Positions 1 through 5,263 of a DNA stretch of 5,283 nucleotides are shown here, in pieces. Within the stretch, counting starts at the first letter, position 1; the number at the start of each line of letters is the position of its first letter. The DNA comes from Alphaproteobacteria bacterium. GTDB lineage: Bacteria > Pseudomonadota > Alphaproteobacteria > UBA1280 > UBA12223. The position numbers and the translations under genes are program-made. The notes below the pieces were generated by a model, which saw only the letters and a list, made by a program, of their open reading frames with translations, did no database searches and had not been told where the DNA came from. Where the stretch lies: positions 1 through 5,283 of the forward strand of contig DMEM01000127.1 of the NCBI GenBank assembly GCA_003450915.1, written 5' to 3'.

Positions 1-212
1 GCTACAACATGTGGAGTTCCTGAAATATCAATAGCTGTTGTAAAAACTTTTCTATTGCCTTGTTTTATAGTGCCTTGTGCAACTTGTTTAAGTCCAGAAA
101 TGGGAAAAGGGCTATAGCTCATACTATCTCCCTGATACCACCATTTCGGTCCGTTTGAACTTGAAACTTCTAAACAGACAACATCTTTATATATTTTTGT
201 TTGTGCTTCCAT
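1..212 (-). CDS. Unrecognised protein, N-terminal part (runs off left edge)
   Basis: An open frame on the minus strand begins with ATG at 212-210 and stays open for 70 codons to the window edge, so the C-terminus is missing. The codon directly upstream of the ATG is an in-frame TAA, so this is the most upstream ATG possible. The protein starts MEAQTKIYKDVVCLEVSSS and continues with a Trp/Tyr-rich stretch (KWWYQGDSMSYSPFP, about residues 24-38), then a segment of alternating polar and hydrophobic residues that suggests beta strands. There is no signal peptide or membrane segment in the visible part. It starts 17 nt after the def stop, with a weak AAAGAG at 229-224 as possible ribosome binding site, so it is probably cotranscribed with def. 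The usual def partner, fmt, begins quite differently, so this is not fmt. I do not recognise the family and assign no function. Confidence 0.75.
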   Translation of the reverse strand, partial: MEAQTKIYKDVVCLEVSSSNGPKWWYQGDSMSYSPFPISGLKQVAQGTIKQGNRKVFTTAIDISGTPHVV

Positions 213-229
213 TTATTATAAAACTCTTT

Positions 230-772
230 TTAATAATTAAATATTTCTTGTGAATATTCTTTACGTTTTTTGCATTTTTGCAGTTTTGTTAGAATTCTAT
301 TTCTTTTTAATCTGCTTAAGTGGTCTGCAAAAATAATACCATCTAAGTGGTCAACTTCATGTTGAATACATGTTGCAAGTAGGCCGTCACATTCTAAAGT
401 AAACGCCTTACCATTATAGTCGAGTGCTTTAACTGTACATGTAGCAGGGCGTTCAACGTCATCAAAAATATTTGGTAGAGATAGACAACCTTCTTGATAA
501 ACATTAAGTTCTTTACCTCGTTTTGTAATTTCAGGGTTAATAAAGTACATTGGCTTTTTACCGTTACCGTTTTCATCGAATGAAATATCCATAACAACTA
601 TTCTTTGGTGAATGTTTACCTGAGTTGCAGCTAGTCCAATACCATTTGTTTTATACATTGTTTCTAACATATCATCCATAATTTTTTGAACAGATAAGTC
701 CACTTTCTCAACTTTTTGAGCAACTTTTTTTAATCTCTCATCCGCAGCCATTAATATTTTTAATGTAGCCAA
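230..772 (-). CDS. def: Peptide deformylase
   Basis: Cytosolic metalloenzyme that removes the formyl group from the N-terminal formyl-methionine of nascent proteins. All three family motifs are intact in the 180-residue product: GIGLAATQ at residues 44-51 (motif 1, with Q51), EGCLSLP at 94-100 (metal ligand C96) and QHEVDHLDG at 137-145 (metal ligands H138 and H142, catalytic E139). The length is normal for a bacterial deformylase, and the tail after about residue 154 is Lys/Arg-rich. The start is TTG (772-770). It is preferred over the ATG eight codons in because the extra residues MATLKIL match the usual MAxxxIL opening of the family, and because AAGGA lies 8 nt upstream. Divergent from ybaB; the unrecognised gene follows after 17 nt. 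The product is certain from the motifs; the TTG start is likely. Confidence 0.97.
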   Translation of the reverse strand: MATLKILMAADERLKKVAQKVEKVDLSVQKIMDDMLETMYKTNGIGLAATQVNIHQRIVVMDISFDENGNGKKPMYFINPEITKRGKELNVYQEGCLSLPNIFDDVERPATCTVKALDYNGKAFTLECDGLLATCIQHEVDHLDGIIFADHLSRLKRNRILTKLQKCKKRKEYSQEIFNY

Positions 773-780
773 TTTTAAAA

Positions 781-785
781 TCCTT
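781..785 (-). promoter_or_regulatory. Ribosome binding site of def, supports TTG start
   Basis: The minus strand reads AAGGA here, 8 nt before the TTG at 772-770. No comparable sequence sits at the right distance from the internal ATG at codon 8. This decides the start in favour of TTG. Confidence 0.7.
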
Positions 786-800
786 ATTAAATTTATATTT

Positions 801-827
801 TTGAAAAAAATTCTTTCATATTATAAT
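801..827 (+). promoter_or_regulatory. Candidate promoter for the ybaB-recR-htrA-miaA unit
   Basis: TTGAAA at 801-806 and TATAAT at 822-827 resemble -35 and -10 boxes, but the spacer is only 15 bp. TAATAT at 824-829 would give 17 bp with a poorer -10. Transcription from here would leave a leader of about 95 nt containing the 849-879 dyad. AT-rich DNA yields such matches by chance, so this is tentative. Confidence 0.35.
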
Positions 828-848
828 ATTTTATGTAATTATAAACAA
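820..848 (-). promoter_or_regulatory. Candidate promoter for def
   Basis: On the minus strand TTGTTT (848-843) is followed after 17 bp by TATAAT (825-820). The spacing is ideal and the -10 perfect, while the -35 matches only its first three bases. The inferred leader to the TTG start is about 40 nt. Its -10 overlaps the -10 of the opposite candidate promoter. Confidence 0.4.
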
Positions 849-879
849 GTTAAATCTTATATTATGCTTAAGATTTAAC
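849..879. repeat. Perfect 11-bp inverted repeat in the divergent promoter region
   Basis: GTTAAATCTTA (849-859) and its exact reverse complement TAAGATTTAAC (869-879) flank a 9-nt spacer. No T-run follows on either strand, so it does not look like a terminator. It abuts the candidate def -35 box and lies downstream of the candidate ybaB -10, a position that would suit an operator or a leader hairpin. The structure is seen directly; the role is inference. Confidence 0.6.
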
Positions 880-913
880 CAATAACTAACTTAAAGTCAA
901 CAAAATTGATAAA

Positions 914-920
914 AAAGGAG
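914..920 (+). promoter_or_regulatory. Strong ribosome binding site of ybaB
   Basis: AAAGGAG lies 8 nt before the ATG at 929. It is the best Shine-Dalgarno match in the window and suggests that ybaB is translated efficiently. Confidence 0.85.
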
Positions 921-928
921 AAAATACC

Positions 929-1234
929 ATGGTTGGAATGGGCGATATGATGGGAATGATGAAAAAAGCAAAACAAATGCAAAAAGACATGGAAAAGATG
1001 CAAAAAGATCTTGAAAAAGTAGAGATGTCATCAACTATCGCAGATATGGTAACAGTAGCTGTTTCAGGTAAAGGTGCTATGACAAAACTAGAAATTTCAG
1101 ATGCAGCAATGGCAGATAAAGAAACTCTAGAAGACATGATTTTAGCAGCATTCAACGAAGCAAAAGATAAGGTTAACACTTATTCAGAAACTGAGATGAA
1201 GAAGATTACAGGTGGAATCAATTTACCTTTTTAG
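929..1234 (+). CDS. ybaB: YbaB/EbfC family nucleoid-associated protein
   Basis: Small DNA-binding protein of the YbaB/EbfC family, whose members act as dimers and coat nucleoid DNA. The 101 residues have the usual family layout. A Met/Lys-rich helical N-terminus (GMGDMMGMMKKAKQMQ and onward, ten Met in the first 33 residues) is followed by a short beta region around residues 40-57 (VTVAVSGKGAMTKLEI), then the conserved LEDMILAAFNEAKDKV helix (about 68-83) and a Gly-containing tail ending in GGINLPF. The tail is at the short end for the family. Placement directly before recR is a widely conserved arrangement, although dnaX, often upstream, is absent. The last six codons and the TAG stop form the left arm of a perfect 19-bp inverted repeat (1216-1259). 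A strong AAAGGAG supports the start. Confidence 0.95.
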   Translation: MVGMGDMMGMMKKAKQMQKDMEKMQKDLEKVEMSSTIADMVTVAVSGKGAMTKLEISDAAMADKETLEDMILAAFNEAKDKVNTYSETEMKKITGGINLPF

Positions 1235-1259
1235 TGCAATCTAAAAAGGTAAATTGATT
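1216..1259. repeat. Perfect 19-bp inverted repeat over the ybaB stop codon
   Basis: Positions 1216-1234 (AATCAATTTACCTTTTTAG) are exactly reverse-complementary to 1241-1259, with a 6-nt loop TGCAAT. The left arm holds the end of the GGA codon, ATC AAT TTA CCT TTT and the TAG stop of ybaB; the right arm is in the recR leader. There is no U-tract after either arm, so a classic intrinsic terminator is unlikely. In RNA it would form a long, uninterrupted stem, of the kind that can be an RNase III site, a stabilising 3' hairpin or an attenuating element. The structure is certain; the role is unknown. Confidence 0.9.
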
Positions 1260-1280
1260 ATCCGTGCTTTGGCACGGATA
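1259..1280 (+). repeat. Perfect 9-bp hairpin in the recR leader
   Basis: TATCCGTGC (1259-1267) pairs with GCACGGATA (1272-1280) around the tetraloop TTTG. A T-G wobble at 1258/1281 could extend it. It is far richer in G+C than its surroundings and shares base 1259 with the preceding 19-bp repeat, so the two stems would stack almost end to end. It is followed by GCACCAAATTT rather than a T-run. It may be a processing, stability or pausing hairpin between ybaB and recR. Confidence 0.75.
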
Positions 1281-1316
1281 GCACCAAATTTAATATTAAT
1301 TGAAGAAAATATTATT

Positions 1317-1919
1317 ATGAAAAACAATATTCCTGCAGAATTAACAAAATCAATTAACTCTTTAGCAAAGCTACCAGGGGTTGGTAGGGTTTCTGCTAAA
1401 AGAGCTGTATTGCATATGTTGCAAGATAAAACTCTAATTGCAAACTTAGTAGAAAGTTTAAAGGCATTAGATGAAAACATTACAACATGCCAAGTTTGTG
1501 GGAATATTGCTACTTCAGATCAATGCGATATTTGCTTATCTGAAGAACGTGATTCAAATATTTTATGTGTAGTAGAAGGTGTTAGTCAGCTTTGGGCAAT
1601 GGAAAGTGCGGAAAGTTTTAGCGGTAAATACTTTGTTCTGAATGGACTGTTAAATGCCTTAGAAGGCAAAGGTCCTGATGAAATAGGAATTACAAAATTA
1701 ATTAAATTAGTACAAGAAAATACCATATCTGAAGTTATTTTAGCGGTTTCAGCAAGTGTTGATGGGCAAACAACAACACATGTTATTGCAGAAAGTTTAC
1801 AAACATGTCATAATGTTAAAGTTACAAGCTTAGCAAAAGGAATTCCTGTTGGCGCAGGGCTTGATTATATGGACTCAGGGACATTATTCTTGGCATTAAA
1901 AAATAGAAATAGTCTTTAA
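1317..1919 (+). CDS. recR: Recombination mediator protein RecR
   Basis: Cytosolic DNA-repair protein that works with RecO (and RecF) to load RecA on SSB-coated single-stranded gaps. The 200-residue product matches the usual length. A helix-hairpin-helix LPGVGRVSAKRA sits at 19-30. The four-Cys zinc finger is C58-x2-C61 and C70-x2-C73. A Toprim domain starts at about 80 with LCVVEGV (83-89), and the end carries the characteristic KGIPVGAGLDYMDSGT block. The frame stays open upstream to a TTG at 1254, but that start lies inside the two hairpins and adds 21 residues unlike the family; ATG 1317 gives a normal N-terminus. Only a weak GAAG-type ribosome binding site is visible. It lies 82 nt after ybaB and 15 nt before the first htrA gene, in one orientation. 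Confidence 0.97.
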   Translation: MKNNIPAELTKSINSLAKLPGVGRVSAKRAVLHMLQDKTLIANLVESLKALDENITTCQVCGNIATSDQCDICLSEERDSNILCVVEGVSQLWAMESAESFSGKYFVLNGLLNALEGKGPDEIGITKLIKLVQENTISEVILAVSASVDGQTTTHVIAESLQTCHNVKVTSLAKGIPVGAGLDYMDSGTLFLALKNRNSL

Positions 1920-1934
1920 AGATAAAGGTATATT

Positions 1935-2900
1935 ATGATGAGAAAAGCTTTATTAACATTAATTGCAATTTGTTTAATAAGCTTTCAAAGTAGTGCTTTA
2001 GATCGTTATACTATCACAAATTTAGTAAAAGAATTAAAACCAGCTGTTGTTACTGTTGAACAGTCTGGTACTTTTGGAACATCTGGTGTGGCATCAGGTG
2101 TTGTTGTTTCATCTGATGGGTATGTTGTTACAAATTATCATGCAGTAGAAGGTGCTAAGTCATTAAGAGTAAAATTTAGTAATAAAAAAGTTTATGATGC
2201 AACGGTAGTTAATTATGACGAAAAAACAGATTTAGCAGTTTTAAAAATAGGGACATATGATGCTTTCCCTTATGTTAACTTTGCAAATTCAGATAGTGTT
2301 CAGGTTGGCGAGTTAGTTTTTGCAATTGGTAGCCCTTATGGTTTAGAGCACAGTGTTTCAATGGGGATTATCTCTGGTAAAAATAGACAGACTGGTAATT
2401 ACGGTTATGAAGACTTTTTACAGACTGATGCCTCAATTAACCCTGGAAACTCAGGCGGACCATTATTTAATTTAGATGGCTATTTAATAGGAATTAATAC
2501 TGCAAATCTGACTCAAACAGGTGGCTCAAATGGTATTGGATTAGCTATACCTTCAAACCTTGTAAAGCGAGTTATAATTCAGTTACAGCAAAAAGGTTCT
2601 GTAAAAAGAGCGACAATTGGCGTAGAAGTTGCAGATATAAACCAAGAAGTAAAACAGCTACTTGGTTTAAGTAGTTATAATGGTGCGGTTGTTCATAAGT
2701 TATTAGCTAATAGCCCTGCATCAAATGCAGGAGTGGTTCCTGGGGATGTTATTGTTAGATTAAACGGTCAAGAAATAAGAAGTTCAGGGCAGTATAATAA
2801 ACAAATGGAGCATTCAAGAGTTGGCTCTAAGGTTAGAGTTGGGATATTACGTAATGGTAAGGTTCGTACAATAGTTTTACATCTAGTTCAAGATTTATAA
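1935..2900 (+). CDS. HtrA-family serine protease with one PDZ domain (DegS-like layout)
   Basis: Exported trypsin-like protease of the HtrA family, expected to act in the periplasm on misfolded proteins or as a stress-sensing protease. The N-terminus has a short basic part and a hydrophobic stretch ending in a likely signal peptidase site, SSA|LD (after residue 21), though retention as an anchor as in DegS cannot be excluded. The catalytic triad is H69 (TNYHAVE), D99 (KTDLAVL) and S173 (NPGNSGGP), all intact. One PDZ domain follows (about 226-318; SPASNAGVVPGDVIVRLNG), making 321 residues, much shorter than DegP and near DegS size. The segment before the protease core is minimal, without the Lys-rich insert of its neighbour. 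The PDZ entry reads RATIGVEV where the neighbour has RGWLGI. AAAGG at 1924-1928 serves ATG 1935 or the adjacent ATG 1938. Paralogue of the next gene. Confidence 0.93.
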   Translation: MMRKALLTLIAICLISFQSSALDRYTITNLVKELKPAVVTVEQSGTFGTSGVASGVVVSSDGYVVTNYHAVEGAKSLRVKFSNKKVYDATVVNYDEKTDLAVLKIGTYDAFPYVNFANSDSVQVGELVFAIGSPYGLEHSVSMGIISGKNRQTGNYGYEDFLQTDASINPGNSGGPLFNLDGYLIGINTANLTQTGGSNGIGLAIPSNLVKRVIIQLQQKGSVKRATIGVEVADINQEVKQLLGLSSYNGAVVHKLLANSPASNAGVVPGDVIVRLNGQEIRSSGQYNKQMEHSRVGSKVRVGILRNGKVRTIVLHLVQDL

Positions 2901-2921
2901 GAAAAATAAAAAAACAAAAAA

Positions 2922-2926
2922 TGGAA
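2922..2926 (+). promoter_or_regulatory. Likely ribosome binding site deciding the second htrA start
   Basis: TGGAA lies 6 nt before the ATG at 2933. The earlier in-frame ATG at 2921 overlaps this motif and is preceded only by an A-rich run with no Shine-Dalgarno sequence, which favours 2933. The match is modest. Confidence 0.45.
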
Positions 2927-2932
2927 AATATT

Positions 2933-4315
2933 ATGAAAAAATTATCTTTAATTATATTGTCTTTAGTTATTTCATTATCAAATGCAAATGCTTTAGATCG
3001 TTATACTATTGCAGACTTAGTTGATTCAATTCAGCCAAGTGTAGTTAATATTAAAGCTGAAGAGTCTATTAAAGAGCAGGGGGATAATTATAAAAACAAT
3101 CCTTTTTCAAAAGAAAGTAAAAAAAGTGCTTTAGATAACTTACACAAAGCTTCTAAAAAAATTAAATCAAAATCTCAGTTTAATATTGGTTCTGGTGTTA
3201 TAATTTCTGCAGATGGTTTTGTTATTACAAATTATCACGTTGTTGAATTATCAGATAAAATTACAGTTACAATGACTGATAATAAGTTCTATCCAGCGAA
3301 TATTGTTGGGTTTGATCAAAAAAGTGATTTAGCTTTATTAAAAATTCAATCAGATAAAGTAGACTTTCCAGTTGTAAATTTTGCAGATTCAAATACTGCT
3401 AGAGTGGGAGAAATGGTTATAGCAATTGGTAACCCTTATGGTTTAGATGGTACAGTTTCAACAGGTATTGTTTCAGGTAGAAATAGAAATATTGGTACAA
3501 ATATTTATGATGACTTTTTACAAACAGATGCATCAATAAACCCAGGAAACTCAGGCGGGCCTTTATTTAATTTAGATGGTGATATTGTAGGGATTAATAC
3601 TGCGATATTTTCAAAAGCAGGTGGTTCAAACGGCATTGGGTTTGCGATTCCTGCAAATACAGTTCAGTTAATTATTCAGCAGTTAAAAGACTTTGGTAAG
3701 GTTACTAGGGGGTGGTTAGGTATTCAAGCTCAAGTACTAGATCAAAGCGCAGCAAGTGCTTTAAAACTAGAGACTACAAATGGAGTGCTAGTTGCAGATG
3801 TGACAAAAGGAAGTCCTGCAGATTTAGCAAAAATTCAAAATGGTGATGTTATTTTAGCTTATAATCAAACAGAAATTACAAGCTTGTTTGATCTTCCTAA
3901 AATGGTTGCAAAAACTCTAATTAACTCTCAAGCAGTAATAACAGTTCTAAGAGCTGGAGAAAAAATAGACTTAACAGCTACAATTGTGTCAACAGATGAT
4001 GCTGAAAAAGTTGAAGCAGAAGAAGGTGTTAAGGTTTTAGCTAATAAATTCTTGGGATTTGCTATTACAAACCTAACTGATGAAATTAAGAAAGAGTTAT
4101 TAATTAGAGAAGAGTCAGGTGTTATTATTACCAATGTTGATAAAAGTTTTAGAAAGTTTAATGTTAAAACAGGAGACTTAATTGTTCAGGTTGATCAGCA
4201 AAAAGTACAAACGGTAGAAGACTTTAGACAAATTATTGAAGGTACAACAAAAAAAACATTATTGCTATTTATTAAAAGAGCAGGAGATAGTGTTTTTAGT
4301 GTAATTGAAAGATAG
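2933..4315 (+). CDS. degP: Do-type periplasmic serine endoprotease with two PDZ domains
   Basis: Periplasmic HtrA/Do protease (DegP/DegQ class) that degrades, and in known members also chaperones, misfolded envelope proteins. Counting from ATG 2933 (460 residues), a signal peptide ends at ANA|LD (after residue 20). A charged Lys/Ser/Asn-rich insert spans about 43-82. The protease core has H102 (TNYHVVE), D132 (KSDLALL) and S207 (NPGNSGGP). PDZ1 is about 258-355 (RGWLGI entry) and PDZ2 about 372-458. Length and layout are normal for the family. Both PDZ domains have lost the usual SPAxxAGLxPGD wording: PDZ1 reads SPADLAKIQNGD and PDZ2 reads KSFRKFNVKTGD. An ATG at 2921 would add MENI, but 2933 has the better ribosome binding site and a cleaner signal peptide. 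degP versus degQ cannot be settled from sequence alone. It follows its paralogue closely and precedes miaA by 11 nt. Confidence 0.94.
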   Translation: MKKLSLIILSLVISLSNANALDRYTIADLVDSIQPSVVNIKAEESIKEQGDNYKNNPFSKESKKSALDNLHKASKKIKSKSQFNIGSGVIISADGFVITNYHVVELSDKITVTMTDNKFYPANIVGFDQKSDLALLKIQSDKVDFPVVNFADSNTARVGEMVIAIGNPYGLDGTVSTGIVSGRNRNIGTNIYDDFLQTDASINPGNSGGPLFNLDGDIVGINTAIFSKAGGSNGIGFAIPANTVQLIIQQLKDFGKVTRGWLGIQAQVLDQSAASALKLETTNGVLVADVTKGSPADLAKIQNGDVILAYNQTEITSLFDLPKMVAKTLINSQAVITVLRAGEKIDLTATIVSTDDAEKVEAEEGVKVLANKFLGFAITNLTDEIKKELLIREESGVIITNVDKSFRKFNVKTGDLIVQVDQQKVQTVEDFRQIIEGTTKKTLLLFIKRAGDSVFSVIER

Positions 4316-4326
4316 ATTATTTAGCT

Positions 4327-5229
4327 ATGCAAAAAAATAAAGCGATATTATTATTTGGTCCAACTGCAAGTGGAAAAACAGCTTTAGCAATAGAACTCGC
4401 TAAAAAGTTTAATGGTGAGATTATAAATGCGGATTCAAGGCAGTTTTATAAAAATATGCCAATCATTACAGCAATGCCAAGCGACGAAGAATTTTCAGCA
4501 GTGCCGCATCATTTATTTGAGTGTTTAGAGACCGACTCTGAATTTTCTGTAGCTGAATATTTAAAACTAGCAAAGCAGGTTTGTGATGATGTTGCTGTCA
4601 GAGGTAGGTTGCCGATTTTTGTAGGAGGAACAGGTCTTTACCTGAAAATGCTAGAATTTGGTTTAAGTTCTATTCCTAATATAAATAAAGATCTTTTTAA
4701 TGATCTAAATTCAATGGAAACAGAAGATTTATATTCTCAATTAAATAGTATTGATGAGGCAATGTCAGCAAAGCTAGAAAGTAATGATAGACAAAGAATA
4801 ATAAGAGCTTTAGGAGTAATTAAACAAACAGGTAAAAGTTTGCTTGACTGGCAAGAGCTACCAAATGAAGGAATGTTAGATTTAGACTTTATTCATTTAG
4901 CAATTAATCCAGATCGAGAAGTTATGTATAATAGAATTAACTCGAGAGCGTCAAAGATGCTAGAATTAGGTTTAATTGATGAAGTAAAAGTTGTTATTGA
5001 AAAATATGGACAGGAGCGCTTGAACTCTTTAACAAGTATTGGTTTTGATATATTTTTAGACGCCTTTAATGCTAAGTTAGAAATGAATGAGGCGATTGAT
5101 AAATTTGCTCAAAAACAACGTAATTACGCTAAAAGGCAGATTACTTGGTTAAAACATCAATATCCATTTGAGTTAATTCATGAAGACTTAGATGTAACTT
5201 TTAAGTTTGTTGAAGAGAAACTAGGGTAG
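4327..5229 (+). CDS. miaA: tRNA dimethylallyltransferase (isopentenyltransferase)
   Basis: Cytosolic enzyme that transfers the dimethylallyl group from DMAPP to N6 of A37 in tRNAs reading codons that begin with U; it is the first step towards ms2i6A. The 300-residue product has the P-loop GPTASGKT at 11-18, the catalytic-region motif NADSRQFY at 34-41 followed by IITAMP (46-51, alphaproteobacterial form), PHHLFE at 60-65, VGGTGLY at 99-105, DRQRIIRAL at 154-162, and the C-terminal tRNA-contacting YAKRQITWLKHQ block. Length is normal. The ATG starts 11 nt after the degP stop with no clear Shine-Dalgarno sequence, which suggests translational coupling. In enterobacteria hfq follows miaA, but the few codons of the next gene here do not look like hfq. 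Confidence 0.97.
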   Translation: MQKNKAILLFGPTASGKTALAIELAKKFNGEIINADSRQFYKNMPIITAMPSDEEFSAVPHHLFECLETDSEFSVAEYLKLAKQVCDDVAVRGRLPIFVGGTGLYLKMLEFGLSSIPNINKDLFNDLNSMETEDLYSQLNSIDEAMSAKLESNDRQRIIRALGVIKQTGKSLLDWQELPNEGMLDLDFIHLAINPDREVMYNRINSRASKMLELGLIDEVKVVIEKYGQERLNSLTSIGFDIFLDAFNAKLEMNEAIDKFAQKQRNYAKRQITWLKHQYPFELIHEDLDVTFKFVEEKLG

Positions 5230-5263
5230 GTTATTATATAAAATAAGATAAAGGTAAAAACAG

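Larger units (their letters stand above)
773..928. promoter_or_regulatory. Divergent intergenic region between def and ybaB
   Basis: A 156-bp, very AT-rich region that must hold the promoters of both units. At its centre is a perfect 12-bp palindrome, ATATTATAATAT (818-829), which gives a TATAAT -10-like hexamer on each strand: 822-827 on plus and 825-820 on minus. The rest holds a perfect 11-bp dyad (849-879) and the two ribosome binding sites. No small gene or RNA is apparent. Confidence 0.6.

Noticed and set aside
394..597. Second minus-strand frame within def
   Set aside because: It is an alternative frame inside def, whose motifs are intact in the main frame.
886..1179. Minus-strand open frame opposite ybaB
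   Set aside because: It is antisense to a well-supported gene, its hydrophobic Ser/Ile composition is what the Met/Lys-rich ybaB codons give in reverse, and it has no family match.
1216..1280. Intrinsic terminator after ybaB
   Set aside because: Neither stem is followed by a T-run on either strand, and recR follows in the same direction.
1270..1285. Sigma-54 promoter, because TTGGCACG matches the -24 element
   Set aside because: The GC that could serve as -12 is 8 bases after the GG instead of 10, and the GG is part of the hairpin arm. The match is probably accidental.
1254..1316. Upstream TTG start extending recR by 21 residues
   Set aside because: The extension is encoded by the two hairpins, has no ribosome binding site and does not match the RecR N-terminus. 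ATG 1317 gives the usual 200-residue length.
1241..1480. Minus-strand open frame opposite the start of recR
   Set aside because: It is a shadow of recR coding sequence with no recognisable motif, and its end lies in the inverted repeat.
2412..3579. Similar blocks 1100 bp apart as a transposon or repeat element
   Set aside because: The similarity follows the conserved catalytic-serine region of two paralogous proteases, so it is explained by gene duplication and protein constraint.
3928..4134. Minus-strand open frame opposite the second htrA gene
   Set aside because: It is antisense to conserved PDZ coding sequence and has no independent support.
5231..5246. Weak dyad TTATT/AATAA after miaA as terminator
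   Set aside because: It has only 5 A-T pairs in AT-rich DNA and no T-run, and another gene starts in the same direction at 5264.
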